Below, in pieces: positions 26,454-35,792 of a stretch of DNA of 64,000 nucleotides. The notes beneath the pieces were generated by a model. The model was not told where the DNA came from and did not search any database. It saw nothing but the letters and a program-made list of their open reading frames with translations. Every line of letters starts with the position of its first letter. The stretch's first letter is position 1. The position numbers and the translations under genes were made by a program. The stretch is from Bradyrhizobium sp. CIAT3101 (lineage in GTDB: Bacteria; Pseudomonadota; Alphaproteobacteria; Rhizobiales; Xanthobacteraceae): contig NZ_CP121634.1 in assembly GCF_029714945.1 (NCBI RefSeq), forward strand, positions 6,717,001-6,781,000. Reading direction: 5' to 3'.

Positions 26454-27713
26454 ATGAGTGCGGTTGCCAACGATGAAGCGGGACATGATGTGAGTCATGG
26501 CACCCGCGCGCTGATCTTTGCGCTGGTGGCGCTCGCCTGCGGGCACATGCTGTCGACCCTGCTGCGCACCATCCCGGCGCTCAGCCTCGATCTGATGGCG
26601 GCTGATTTCCACGTGCAGCCGCAGGCGCTGGCGAGCCTCACCTCGGTCTATCATTTCGCTTTTGCGGCCGCGCAGATCCCGGTCGGCGCCGCCATGGATC
26701 GCTTTGGCGTGCGGCCGGTGTCGCTGAGCCTGCTCGCGGGCACGATCGTCGGCGCGATCGCATCGGGCTTCGCGACCGGACCTGAGAGTTTTGCGTTCGG
26801 GCAGTTGATGCTGGGCATCGCCACCTCGGGCATGCTGATGTGCCCGATGACGCTGGCGGCCAAGCAATTGTCGGCGGCGCGGTTCGGGCTGTGGTCGGGT
26901 GCGATCCTCTCGATCGGCAATATCGGCATGCTGCTGTCGTCGAGCCCGCTCGCCTTCGTGGTCGATCAATATGGCTGGCGCGCCGGGTTCTGGATCGCAG
27001 CAGCCGGCGGCGTCGCGGTGGCGCTCGCCGTGTTCGCGCTGGTGCCGAACCAGCCGGCCGAGCACAAGGACGAGTCCTCGCCGCTGTCGCAGATGATCGA
27101 GGTGCTCAGGCTCGGCCTGTCGCGGCCGCTGCGCGGGTTGATCGCGCTGGCGATGGTGTCGCTGGCGACCTCGCTGGTGCTGCGGGGCTTGTGGGGCGGG
27201 CCGTGGCTGATGGAGATCAAGGGCCTGTCGCGGGTCGAGGCCGGCAACCAGCTCGGCGCTTATACGCTGGCGATGATCGCCGGCCCCCTGTGCATCGGCA
27301 TGATCGACCGCCGGATCGGCCGCCGCCGCGAGCTCGTCGCCGGCACGCACACGGTTGCCGCGCTGCTGGTGGCGCTGATGGCGCTGGGTGCGCCGCATTG
27401 TGCGGTTGCATGGCTGTTCGGCGTGCCGGTCATGCCGCCGCAATACGATCTCGTGCTGTTCGTGCTGATCGGCCTTGCCACCTCCGCGCAGCCGCTGCTG
27501 TTCGGCATGTGCCGGCAGCTGGTGGACGCGCAAGTCGCCGGCAAGGCACTTGCGGCGGTGAACCTCGCCTTCTTCCTCGGCACCGCCCTGATGCAGTCAA
27601 TCACCGGCGCCGTCGCCGCATTCGCGGGGCTGCCGGCGGTGCTGCTGTTCATGGCGGCTGCGCTGCTCGTGGGCGTGATGATCTTTTTGACTTATACGTC
27701 ACCGCGTTCGTAG
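26454..27713 (+). CDS. MFS transporter
   Basis: This is a 419-residue major facilitator with twelve predicted helices. The loop between helices 2 and 3 reads GAAMDRFGVRPV, a good MFS signature, and the central loop is at about residues 195-215. The C-terminal half carries IDRRIGRRRE. The substrate is unknown. I start at ATG 26454, the first Met before the hydrophilic N-terminus. The stop codon TAG lies inside the intergenic palindromic repeat that follows, so the repeat appears to have landed at the gene end. Confidence 0.88.
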   Translation: MSAVANDEAGHDVSHGTRALIFALVALACGHMLSTLLRTIPALSLDLMAADFHVQPQALASLTSVYHFAFAAAQIPVGAAMDRFGVRPVSLSLLAGTIVGAIASGFATGPESFAFGQLMLGIATSGMLMCPMTLAAKQLSAARFGLWSGAILSIGNIGMLLSSSPLAFVVDQYGWRAGFWIAAAGGVAVALAVFALVPNQPAEHKDESSPLSQMIEVLRLGLSRPLRGLIALAMVSLATSLVLRGLWGGPWLMEIKGLSRVEAGNQLGAYTLAMIAGPLCIGMIDRRIGRRRELVAGTHTVAALLVALMALGAPHCAVAWLFGVPVMPPQYDLVLFVLIGLATSAQPLLFGMCRQLVDAQVAGKALAAVNLAFFLGTALMQSITGAVAAFAGLPAVLLFMAAALLVGVMIFLTYTSPRS

Positions 27714-27787
27714 GATGGGGTGAGCGAAGCGAAACCCATCGTTCTCATCGAGACATGATGGGTTTCGCTGCGCTCTACCCATCCTAC
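27710..27787. repeat. Palindromic repeat, copy 1 (31-bp arms)
   Basis: The left arm (27710-27740, beginning GTAGGATGGG) and right arm (27757-27787, ending CCCATCCTAC) are nearly perfect inverted copies around a 16-base centre. A second copy of the same element lies at 29029-29110, on the other side of the M20 peptidase gene. It supplies the stop codon of the MFS gene. Confidence 0.85.
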
Positions 27788-27812
27788 AAGATCGTGCACC
27801 TGAGGAACAATC

Positions 27813-29018
27813 ATGCCTGTCGACACCAAAGCCGCCACCGACCGCCTCATGCGCTTCCTCGCCGTGGAAGGCGTCACCGGACAGGAGGCGGCGATCGGGC
27901 GTGAGCTCACCGCCGCGCTGAAGGAGAGCGGCGTGCCGGCCAAAGCGATCCGGCTCGACGACGCCAACACCCGCATTCCCGTGCCGACCGAGACCGGCAA
28001 TCTCATCGTCGACCTGCCCGGCCGCGGCGCGCTGCACAACCAGCCGCGCATCATGTTCATGACCCACATGGACACCGTGCCGTTGTGCGCCGGCGCCAAG
28101 CCGAAGAAATCCGGCCGCAAGATCGTCAACGAGGCCAAGACCGCGCTCGGCGGCGACAATCGCTGCGGCTGCGGTGTGCTGGTGACGCTCGCGGCCGAGC
28201 TCGAAAAGCAGAAGCTCGACCATCCGCCGATCACGCTGCTGTTCTGCGTGCGCGAGGAGAGCGGGCTCTACGGCGCGCGCCACGTCAAGCTCGACGAGCT
28301 CGGCTCGCCGTTGATGGCGTTCAACTATGACGGCGGCTCGGCCTCAAACGTCGTGATCGGCGCGGTCGGCGCCGACCGCTGGACCGTCGAGATCATGGGC
28401 CGCGCCTCGCATGCCGGCGTCGCACCGGAGCGCGGCATCTCCTCGACCATGATCATGGCGCTCGCGCTTGCCGACGTGAAGGCCGGCGGCTGGTTCGGCA
28501 AGGTGGTGAAGGGCAAGGGCGCGAGCGCGCGGATGGGCACCAGCAATGTCGGCCCCGTCACCGGCGGCGAAGGCCGGCCCGCGGGCGATGCCACCAATGT
28601 CGTCACCGACTACGTGCATGTGCGCGGCGAAAGCCGCAGCCATGACGGAAAGTTCTTCAAGGAGATCACCAAGGCCTACAAGACCGCATTCGAGAAGGCG
28701 GCGAAGAAGGTCACGAATGCGCAAGGCAAGTCCGGCAAGGTCAAGTTCAAGGCCGAGACCGACTATTATCCGTTCCGCATGAAGGACAGCCAGCCCGTCA
28801 TCAAGCGCGCGGTCGAAGCGGTGTCCGCGGTCGGCGGCACCCCGAACGTCCGCACCGCCAATGGCGGCCTCGATGCCAACTGGATGGTCCGCCACGGCGT
28901 TCCGACCGTGACCTTCGGCGCCGGCCAGAACGAGGCGCACACCATCGACGAGTGGATCAATCTCGACGAATACGACCGCGCCTGCGCGCTGGCCGTGCAG
29001 CTCGCGACGATGCGGTGA
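27813..29018 (+). CDS. M20/M28-type metallopeptidase (PepT-like)
   Basis: This 401-residue cytosolic zinc hydrolase of the M20 family probably releases N-terminal amino acids from short peptides. Metal-site motifs are THMDTVP, GGDNRCGCG at the bridging Asp position, the catalytic Glu pair in REESGLYG, NYDGG, and the C-terminal His in NEAHTIDEW. The dimerisation domain lies between about residues 190 and 300. GGDNRCGCG, with two Cys, is unusual next to the common GADDxxG. The gene is bracketed by two copies of a 31-bp-arm palindrome. Confidence 0.88.
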   Translation: MPVDTKAATDRLMRFLAVEGVTGQEAAIGRELTAALKESGVPAKAIRLDDANTRIPVPTETGNLIVDLPGRGALHNQPRIMFMTHMDTVPLCAGAKPKKSGRKIVNEAKTALGGDNRCGCGVLVTLAAELEKQKLDHPPITLLFCVREESGLYGARHVKLDELGSPLMAFNYDGGSASNVVIGAVGADRWTVEIMGRASHAGVAPERGISSTMIMALALADVKAGGWFGKVVKGKGASARMGTSNVGPVTGGEGRPAGDATNVVTDYVHVRGESRSHDGKFFKEITKAYKTAFEKAAKKVTNAQGKSGKVKFKAETDYYPFRMKDSQPVIKRAVEAVSAVGGTPNVRTANGGLDANWMVRHGVPTVTFGAGQNEAHTIDEWINLDEYDRACALAVQLATMR

Positions 29019-29028
29019 GGCACGATTT

Positions 29029-29110
29029 GTAGGATGGGTAGAGCGCAGCGAAACCCATCGCTACGCTTGCGATGACAATGATGGGTTTCGCTGCGCTCTA
29101 CCCATCCTAC
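29029..29110. repeat. Palindromic repeat, copy 2 (perfect 31-bp arms)
   Basis: The arms at 29029-29059 and 29080-29110 are perfect inverted repeats, each beginning GTAGGATGGGTAGAGCGCAG on its own strand, around a 20-base centre. It matches copy 1 at 27710-27787. The right arms are identical and the left arms differ at a few bases. This looks like a MITE- or REP-type element. Confidence 0.88.
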
Positions 29111-29139
29111 GAACCAAGAAGAAAACGCAGGGAGGCCAC

Positions 29140-30228
29140 ATGCCACGCATCGCGAAAATCGAATCCGCGCTCTACTGGATTCCCCTGCCCGTCACGCTGT
29201 CCGATTCCACCCATGGCGAGATCGCCGCGTTCGAGCTGATCACCTGTCGCATCCGCGATGCCGATGGTGCCGAAGGCACAGGCTATACTTACACCGTCGG
29301 GCGCAATGGCGGCGCGACCGCCGATATCCTCAAGCGCGAGATCCCGCCGCTGGTCGAGGGACGCGAGGCGGACGACACGGAAAGCATCTGGCATCACGTC
29401 TGGTGGGGCCTGCATTATGGCGGACGCGGCGGGCCGGCGATGCTGGCGCTGTCCGCGCTCGACATCGCGCTGTGGGATCTGAAGGCGCGGCGAGCGAAAT
29501 TGCCGCTGTACCAGCTGCTCGGCGGGTTCGACGCGCGCGTGCCGTGCTACGCCGGCGGCATTGATCTCGATCTCTCGGTCGAGGCGCTGCTCAGGCAGAC
29601 CGACGGCAATCTCGCCAAGGGTTTTCGCGCCATCAAGATGAAGGTCGGCCGGCCCGATCTCAAATCCGACGTCGCACGCGTCGCGGCGATGCGAGACCAT
29701 CTCGGCGACGGCTTTCCGCTGATGGCGGATGCCAACATGAAATGGACGGTGGAGGAAGCAATCCGCGCCGCCCGCGCCTTCGTGCCGTACGATTTGACCT
29801 GGCTGGAAGAGCCGATCATCCCCGACGATGTCGCGGGACACGCCCGCATCATGCAGGAGGGCTGTGTGCCGATCGCCGCGGGCGAGAATCTGCGTTCGCT
29901 GTGGGAGTTCAAGAACTACATCGCATCGGGCGCGGTGTCCTATCCCGAGCCCGACGTCACCAATTGCGGCGGCGTCAGCGCCTTCATGAAGATCGCGCGG
30001 CTGGCGGAGGCCTTCAACCTGCCCGTCACCAGCCACGGCGCGCACGACATCACCGTGCATCTGCTCGCGGCCTGCCCGAACCGCTCCTATCTGGAGGCCC
30101 ACGGCTTCGGCCTCGACAAGTACATCGAGCATCCGCTGGTGCTCGAGGACGGCAAGGCGCTGGCGCCGGACCGGCCGGGCCAAGGCATCAATTTTGACTG
30201 GAAGGGGCTGGCGAAGCTGGCGCCGTAG
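29140..30228 (+). CDS. Mandelate racemase / muconate lactonizing enzyme family protein
   Basis: This 362-residue enolase-superfamily enzyme abstracts a proton alpha to a carboxylate. The N-terminal capping domain runs to about residue 125. In the barrel, the Lys acid/base lies in AIKMKVG (KxK). Metal ligands are the Asp of MADANMKW, Glu of WLEEP and Glu of AAGENL, and the second-face His is in SHGAHD. This pattern fits the mandelate-racemase-type subgroup with acid-sugar dehydratases. It lies just after the palindromic repeat and upstream of an M20 amidohydrolase. The substrate is unknown. Confidence 0.9.
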   Translation: MPRIAKIESALYWIPLPVTLSDSTHGEIAAFELITCRIRDADGAEGTGYTYTVGRNGGATADILKREIPPLVEGREADDTESIWHHVWWGLHYGGRGGPAMLALSALDIALWDLKARRAKLPLYQLLGGFDARVPCYAGGIDLDLSVEALLRQTDGNLAKGFRAIKMKVGRPDLKSDVARVAAMRDHLGDGFPLMADANMKWTVEEAIRAARAFVPYDLTWLEEPIIPDDVAGHARIMQEGCVPIAAGENLRSLWEFKNYIASGAVSYPEPDVTNCGGVSAFMKIARLAEAFNLPVTSHGAHDITVHLLAACPNRSYLEAHGFGLDKYIEHPLVLEDGKALAPDRPGQGINFDWKGLAKLAP

Positions 30229-30311
30229 GGACGCATTGCTGCACGCGAGGCATTCCAAGGGGCTTGATGCGGGGCACGGATAATCGGCTAGAGTGGCGGC
30301 TAGCCATCATC

Positions 30312-31478
30312 ATGCGAGAGAGCCGCGCCTTGCCCCCTGAACTGCACAAGAAACTGACCGCCTGGCGCCAGCATCTGCATGCCCACCCCGAGCTCTCCCT
30401 GCAGGAAAAGGCGACCGCCGCCTTCGTGCAGGAAAAGCTCACCGAGCTCGGCATTCCCTTCGTGTCAGGCATCGGCGGCCACGGCGTGGTCGCAACGCTG
30501 ACGCGCGGATCGGCGCAGGGGCGCGTCGGCCTGCGCGCCGACATGGACGCGCTGCCCATCACCGAAGACACCGGGCTTGCCTATGCCTCGAAGACTTCAG
30601 GCGTGATGCATGCCTGCGGGCATGACGGTCACACCGCCTCGCTGCTTGGCGCAGCGGCGCTGCTCGTGGCGGATACGAGCTGGAGCGGTACCGTCGATTT
30701 CATCTTCCAGCCGGCCGAGGAGGGTTTTGGCGGCTCGCGCGCGATGGTCGCGGCCGGGCTGTTCGAGCGGTTCCCGATGGATCGCGTGTTCGGCTTCCAC
30801 AACTGGCCGGGCCTGGAAGCCGGCACCATCGCGGTGCACGACGGCGTGGTGATGGCCTCCGGCGGGCGCGTCACCATCACCATCGAGGGCCATGCGGGGC
30901 ACGCCGGCATGCCGCATCTGACCCGCGATCCCCTGATGGCGGCCGGCCACCTGATCGTGGCGATGCAATCGATCGTGTCGCGCGGCGTCGATCCGCTCGA
31001 CACCGCCGTGCTGTCGCTGTGCACGATCGAGGGCGGCACTGCGCCCAATCAAATCGCGGGCAAGGTCGTGATCCGCGGCACGCTGCGGCATCACCGCAAC
31101 GAGGTAAAGGACATCATCCTCGCGCGGATCGGCGAGATCTGCGCGGGCATCGCCACGAGCTTTGACGTCAAGGTCACGCCCGACATCGTCATGGGCGTCG
31201 GCGTGACCATCAACTCGCCGGAGGAAGCCGGCCTCGCGCGCATGGCCGCAGACAAGGTCCGTGCGCCGGTGCGGCGCGACCTCGCACCCAGCATGGCCGG
31301 CGAAGACTTCGCCTTCTACCTCCAGAGGCGTCCCGGCGCGTTCGTGTGGATCGGCAACGGGCCCTTGCGCGACGGCGCCGAGCTGCACGGCCCGCGTTAC
31401 GATTTCAACGACGCGATCCTCCCCGTGGCATCGAGCTGGATGGCCGAAGTCGCCAAAACGGCGCTGTCGGCGAACTGA
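30312..31478 (+). CDS. M20 amidohydrolase (hippurate hydrolase/IAA-amino acid hydrolase-like)
   Basis: This 388-residue zinc amidohydrolase of the M20D group cleaves N-acyl amino acids. The sequence opens LHKKLTAWRQHLHAHPELS, then GLRADMDALPI, the zinc motif HACGHDGHTA, the catalytic Glu in QPAEEGFGG, and FGFHNWPG. The dimer domain is at residues about 180-300, and AGEDFAFYL holds a late metal ligand. Start codon is uncertain: ATG 30312 begins the conserved part, while ATG 30267 has AAGGGG before it and would add 15 residues. It may process amides from plant or soil sources. Confidence 0.88.
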   Translation: MRESRALPPELHKKLTAWRQHLHAHPELSLQEKATAAFVQEKLTELGIPFVSGIGGHGVVATLTRGSAQGRVGLRADMDALPITEDTGLAYASKTSGVMHACGHDGHTASLLGAAALLVADTSWSGTVDFIFQPAEEGFGGSRAMVAAGLFERFPMDRVFGFHNWPGLEAGTIAVHDGVVMASGGRVTITIEGHAGHAGMPHLTRDPLMAAGHLIVAMQSIVSRGVDPLDTAVLSLCTIEGGTAPNQIAGKVVIRGTLRHHRNEVKDIILARIGEICAGIATSFDVKVTPDIVMGVGVTINSPEEAGLARMAADKVRAPVRRDLAPSMAGEDFAFYLQRRPGAFVWIGNGPLRDGAELHGPRYDFNDAILPVASSWMAEVAKTALSAN

Positions 31479-31546
31479 GACAGGCCCGTGGCTCCCCCGG
31501 ATCGGTTGCGCTAGGATAGGAACGCGTTCGAGCCAGCGAGATCCGG

Positions 31547-32695
31547 ATGAACCGGCGCGAATTCGTTTCGGGACTGACGGCGGCAACCGCGTTGGCAGGC
31601 GTGGCGTCGACGGCCGCAGCCGCGGAAGGCAGGCGGGTCGCGCTCGTGATCGGCAACGGCGCCTACCGGAACGTGCCCGCGCTGACGAATCCGCCGAACG
31701 ACGCCAGCGACATCGCCGCAGCGCTGAAGCGACTTGGCTTCACCGTCTTCCTGGCGACGAACGCTGGCTTCGACGACATGCGCCGCGGCCTGATCGCATT
31801 GGGGCGCGACGCCGCCGGTGCCGACATGGCGGCTGTGTATTTCGCCGGCCATGGCATGGAGATCAATGGCGAGAACTGGCTGATCCCTGTCGACGCAGAC
31901 CTGAAGCGGGATACGGACGCCGCGAATGAAGCCATCAACCTGCAAAGCGTGATGCTGCAGGTGTCGAACACCACGAGCCTTGGCCTCGTCATCCTCGATG
32001 CCTGCCGCAACAATCCGTTTGCGGCCCGGATGAACCGATCGATCGCCACGCGGGCGGCCCCCACCAGCGGGCTCGGCCGCATCGAACCCGTCGGTAACGT
32101 TCTCGTCGCCTATGCCGCACGCGACGGCACCACGGCGCTCGACGGCGATGCGCGCAACAGCCCGTTTGCAGCGGCGCTGCTGCGCAACATCGAAGTATCA
32201 GGCGTCGAGGTGACGTTCATGTTCCGCAATGTCCGCGACGACGTGATGGAGGCAACCCGCAACGAACAGCAGCCGTTCGTCTACGGTTCGCTGTCGCGCA
32301 AGGCGATCTATCTCGCCGGTCGGCCAGCGGCAGGCAGCGAGCCAGCAGCACCGCCCAGCCCGCTTCCGGCCGTCGTCTCCCCTGCTCCGCCGCAGACGCT
32401 GACGATTGATCCCGCGCTGGTCGGCACCTGGGAGATCATGGTGCCGAGCGGCCGTGGCCAGTCGCGCTGGATCTGGCAGATCATGGGCGACGGCACCTAC
32501 AGGTTCCACGCCGAGCCACAGCGCTCGGCACGTCCGCACGAAGGCACGATGACGGCGACGAACGGCCGCTGGTCCCTGCATGCAACCAGGGGCCTGTCAG
32601 GCTACAGCGACGGCGGCGCCTACGAAATCCACGATGCGCTGGCTGTGATCACCGGCAAGCTCGGCACCGGCGCCTGGAAGCGCAGCGCCGAATAG
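31547..32695 (+). CDS. Caspase-like (C14) peptidase, exported
   Basis: This 382-residue protein starts with a twin-arginine-like signal, MNRREFVSGLTAATALAG, ending AAA. A caspase fold follows at about residues 28-265: VALVIGNGAYRNVPALTNPP is the first strand, with the catalytic His in YFAGHGMEI and Cys in LDACRNNPF. After a proline-rich linker (PAAPPSPLPAVVSPAPPQ) a C-terminal beta-rich domain of about 100 residues begins with LVGTWEIMV and looks lipocalin-like. The dyad is intact, so the protein should be active, probably in the periplasm. Substrates are unknown. Confidence 0.88.
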   Translation: MNRREFVSGLTAATALAGVASTAAAAEGRRVALVIGNGAYRNVPALTNPPNDASDIAAALKRLGFTVFLATNAGFDDMRRGLIALGRDAAGADMAAVYFAGHGMEINGENWLIPVDADLKRDTDAANEAINLQSVMLQVSNTTSLGLVILDACRNNPFAARMNRSIATRAAPTSGLGRIEPVGNVLVAYAARDGTTALDGDARNSPFAAALLRNIEVSGVEVTFMFRNVRDDVMEATRNEQQPFVYGSLSRKAIYLAGRPAAGSEPAAPPSPLPAVVSPAPPQTLTIDPALVGTWEIMVPSGRGQSRWIWQIMGDGTYRFHAEPQRSARPHEGTMTATNGRWSLHATRGLSGYSDGGAYEIHDALAVITGKLGTGAWKRSAE

Positions 32696-32803
32696 ATGGC
32701 GCACGCGCGTTGAAGCCCTCTCGCTGAAGGGCCGCGTCATAGCGCCCCATCATGCTCGCTGCAGAGCGATCGCAAATGGCATTTTGCGCGACCAGAGCAC
32801 GCG

Positions 32804-32937
32804 CCTCGTCCTTCGAGACGACCGCTTCGCGGTCTCCTCAGAATGAGGCTAAGCGGCGTCGGCGCTCGTCAAAACTGCGGCCGCACACTCCATCCTCATC
32901 CTGAGGGCCCATCAACGGCGGGCGTCTCGAAGGATGG
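32804..32937. repeat. Intergenic inverted repeat within a 449-base gap
   Basis: Two arms of about 45 bases (32804-32848, starting CCTCGTCCTTCGAGACG, and 32894-32937, starting CCTCATCCTGAGG) are imperfect inverted copies. The element is of the type repeated many times in Bradyrhizobium-like genomes. The rest of the gap 32696-33144 holds no gene that I can support. The promoter of the SSS transporter should lie in its last 150 bases. Confidence 0.72.
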
Positions 32938-33144
32938 CCACAGGTGAAACCCTCCCAAATGCGATCGCTCGCCCGCTCCCTGGAACCCGGATTTCCACGA
33001 TGCCTCGAGGCGCGTGCTTGACGCACGGCGCCCGGACAGGTTTAATGGATTTCAACAACATTTGTTCGCATTCCGAACATTCAGCCGTCGGGCAGAAGCG
33101 GGGCCACAACACCGCGTCCCGGGCCATCAGAGGAAACGTCACCG

Positions 33145-34572
33145 ATGCAAGCCATCCTTTCCGGCGAAAGCACGCTCGTCGTCACGATGATCGTCGCCTA
33201 CATCGCCTTCACCTCCTGGCTCACGCTGAAGCTGCGCAGCCGGACCAGCGATCAGTTCATGACCGCGTCCCGCGCGATGCCGGCCGTCGTCGTCGGCGTG
33301 CTGATGATGTCCGAATTCGTCGGCGCCAAGTCGACCGTCGGCACCGCGCAGGAAGCGTTCCAGTCCGGCATGGCGGCCGGATGGGCCGTGCTCGGCGCCT
33401 CGATCGGCTTCCTGCTGTTCGGCATGCTGATGGTGAAGAAGCTCTACAGTTCCGGCGAATACACCATCTCGGCCGCGATCGCGCAGAAATACGGCAAGTC
33501 GACCATGCTGACGGTCTCCGTGATCATGATCTATGCGCTGCTGCTGGTGAATGTCGGCAACTATGTCAGCGGCGCCGCTGCGATCGCCACCGCGCTGCAT
33601 GTCAGCCTGCCCGTTGCGATGTGCATCATCGCTGTGGTCTCGACCTTCTACTACGTGTTCGGCGGATTGAAGGGCGTCGCCTGGGTGACTATCCTGCACA
33701 GCGCCTTCAAGGTCGTCGGCATCATCATCATCTTTACGGTCGCGATGTCGCTGACCGGCGGCATTGCGCCGATCCAGGCCAAGCTGCCGGCTTATTATTT
33801 CTCCTGGGACGGCAAGATCGGCTTCACGACCATCTTCGCCTGGACCTTCGGCACGGTCGGCGCGATCTTCTCGACGCAATTCATCGTGCAGGCGATCTCG
33901 TCGACGCCGAGCGCCGATGACGCCCGCAAGGCGACGTATTATGCGGCCGCGTTCTGCCTCCCGCTCGGCTTCCTGCTCGCGCTGATCGGGGTTGCCGCAA
34001 AATATCTCTACCCGGACATGAACAGCCTCTACGCGCTGCCGGTGTTTTTGGAGAAGATGCCGCCGCTGGCCTCGGCCTTCGTGACGACCTCGCTGGTGGC
34101 CTCGATCTTCGTCAGCGTCTGCACGGTCGCGCTCGCGATCGCCTCGCTGGTGGTGCGCGACTTCTACGTGCCCTATTGGAAGCCGACGCCGGAGCGCGAG
34201 CTGAAGATGACGCGCGTGTTCTCGATCGTGATCGCGATCGTGCCGCTGATCTTCGTGTTCTTCATTCCGGAGATCCTGAAGCTGTCGTTCTTCACGCGTG
34301 CCCTGCGGCTGTCGGTGACGATGGTGGCGATGATGGGCTTCTATCTGCCGCTGTTCGCCAGCAACCGTGGCGCCACCGCCGGCCTGATCGGCGCAGCGGT
34401 CTCGACCACGGTCTGGTACCTGCTCGGCAATCCCTTCGGAATCGACAACATGTACATCGCCGCCGTGACGCCGCTTCTGGTGATGGCGATCGAGCGGCTG
34501 GTGATGGGCCGCACACCCGCGGCGCCGCAGACCGCGCAACCCACCGCTTTCGTTGAAAGGACTTCGACATGA
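33145..34572 (+). CDS. Sodium:solute symporter (SSS family)
   Basis: This 475-residue transporter has about 13 membrane helices. The stretch MMSEFVGAKSTVGTAQEAF and later GGLKGVAWVTILHS are typical of the SSS family, and TIFAWTFGTVGAIFSTQF is in the core. It imports an organic solute with sodium or protons. AGGAAA lies before the ATG. The stop overlaps the ATG of the sialidase-fold gene, so transport and hydrolase or sensor functions are linked. A sialic-acid or sugar-acid substrate is plausible from the neighbour only. Confidence 0.9.
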   Translation: MQAILSGESTLVVTMIVAYIAFTSWLTLKLRSRTSDQFMTASRAMPAVVVGVLMMSEFVGAKSTVGTAQEAFQSGMAAGWAVLGASIGFLLFGMLMVKKLYSSGEYTISAAIAQKYGKSTMLTVSVIMIYALLLVNVGNYVSGAAAIATALHVSLPVAMCIIAVVSTFYYVFGGLKGVAWVTILHSAFKVVGIIIIFTVAMSLTGGIAPIQAKLPAYYFSWDGKIGFTTIFAWTFGTVGAIFSTQFIVQAISSTPSADDARKATYYAAAFCLPLGFLLALIGVAAKYLYPDMNSLYALPVFLEKMPPLASAFVTTSLVASIFVSVCTVALAIASLVVRDFYVPYWKPTPERELKMTRVFSIVIAIVPLIFVFFIPEILKLSFFTRALRLSVTMVAMMGFYLPLFASNRGATAGLIGAAVSTTVWYLLGNPFGIDNMYIAAVTPLLVMAIERLVMGRTPAAPQTAQPTAFVERTST

Positions 34573-35777
34573 CCATCGGTACCGAGGTCGCGATGGCCGA
34601 ACTCGAGATCACGGCCGACGGCGCCGTGCGCCAGGCGGCCGGCGACCCTGATAGGTTCGACGCCTTCATTCCTTCGCCTTGTGTGCAGAACCACGCCGCC
34701 AATCTGATGCCGCTCGCCAATGGCGATCTGGCTTGCGTCTGGTTCGGGGGCACGCAGGAGGGCATGTCGGATATCTCGGTGTATTTCTCGCGGCTTCCCC
34801 GCGGCACGACGCAATGGTCACGCGCGGAGAAGCTGTCGGACGATTCCGGCCGCTCGGAACAGAACCCGGTGCTATTCCCGGCCCCTGACGGCACGCTGTG
34901 GCTGATGTGGACGGCGCAACTCGCCGGAAACCAGGACACCGCCATCATCCGCCGTCGCCTCTCGCGCGACCACGGCAAGAGCTGGGGTCCGATCGAGACG
35001 CTGTTTCCCGAGCACCGCGGCCGCGGCACCTTCATTCGGCAGCCGATCGTCGTGCTCGACAATGGCGACTGGCTGTTGCCGGTGTTCTATTGCCACAGCA
35101 CGCCGGGCAAGAAATGGAACGGCGACGAGGATACCAGCGCCGTCAAGATCTCGTCCGACGCCGGCGCGACCTGGCGCGATGTGGATGTTCCCGGCAGCCG
35201 TGGCTGCGTGCATATGTGCATCGAACGCCTCGACGACGGCTCGCTGATCGCGGTGTATCGCAGCCGCTGGGCCGACAATATCTATCAGAGCCGCTCGACC
35301 GACCATGGCCGCACCTGGTCGGCGCCGGTTGCGACCGCGCTGCCCAACAACAACTCCTCGATCCAGCTCACTCGGCTCGGCAACGGTCATCTCGCGCTGG
35401 TCTTCAACGATTCCAGCTCCAAGGATGCGACCGGGCGCCGCCTCTCGCTCTATGACGAGATCGAGGACGATCTCCCGCCCGTGCTCGCCGGCGACGGCAG
35501 CAAGTCGGACGGGCGCACCGCGTTCTGGGGCGCACCGCGGGCGCCGATGACGCTGGCGATCTCGACCGACGGCGGAAAGAGCTGGACCAAGCGCAACGTG
35601 GAAATTGGCGACGGCTATTGCATGACCAACAATTCGCGCGACCAGACCAATCGCGAGCTGTCCTATCCCAGCGTCAAGCAGACCGCCGACGACGCGATCC
35701 ACACGGCCTTCACCTTCCATCGCCGCGCCATTAAATATGTCCGCGTGACCGAGGCTTGGGTGAAAAGAACCGGGTGA
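34569..35777 (+). CDS. Sialidase-fold (BNR repeat) protein
   Basis: This 402-residue six-bladed propeller has four Asp-box repeats (SxDxGxTW): SRDHGKSW, SSDAGATW, STDHGRTW and STDGGKSW. A further conserved stretch is TFIRQPIVVLDNGDWLLPVF. No signal peptide is seen, so it is probably cytosolic, unlike secreted sialidases. It belongs to the exo-alpha-sialidase-like group. It may act on an oligosaccharide or sugar acid brought in by the coupled SSS transporter. The gene starts four bases inside the transporter gene and is followed by an SDR gene. Confidence 0.82.
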   Translation: MTIGTEVAMAELEITADGAVRQAAGDPDRFDAFIPSPCVQNHAANLMPLANGDLACVWFGGTQEGMSDISVYFSRLPRGTTQWSRAEKLSDDSGRSEQNPVLFPAPDGTLWLMWTAQLAGNQDTAIIRRRLSRDHGKSWGPIETLFPEHRGRGTFIRQPIVVLDNGDWLLPVFYCHSTPGKKWNGDEDTSAVKISSDAGATWRDVDVPGSRGCVHMCIERLDDGSLIAVYRSRWADNIYQSRSTDHGRTWSAPVATALPNNNSSIQLTRLGNGHLALVFNDSSSKDATGRRLSLYDEIEDDLPPVLAGDGSKSDGRTAFWGAPRAPMTLAISTDGGKSWTKRNVEIGDGYCMTNNSRDQTNRELSYPSVKQTADDAIHTAFTFHRRAIKYVRVTEAWVKRTG

Positions 35778-35792
35778 AGCAGGGCTGAACTG

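Noticed and set aside
26163..27533. Upstream extension of the phosphoesterase frame, which overlaps the MFS gene
   Set aside because: The phosphoesterase has a strong ribosome-binding site and first motif at 26162; the extension is His/Arg-rich shadow sequence.
32696..33144. Possible small gene or RNA in the long gap
   Set aside because: The gap is largely explained by the palindromic repeat; short frames there overlap it and lack start signals.
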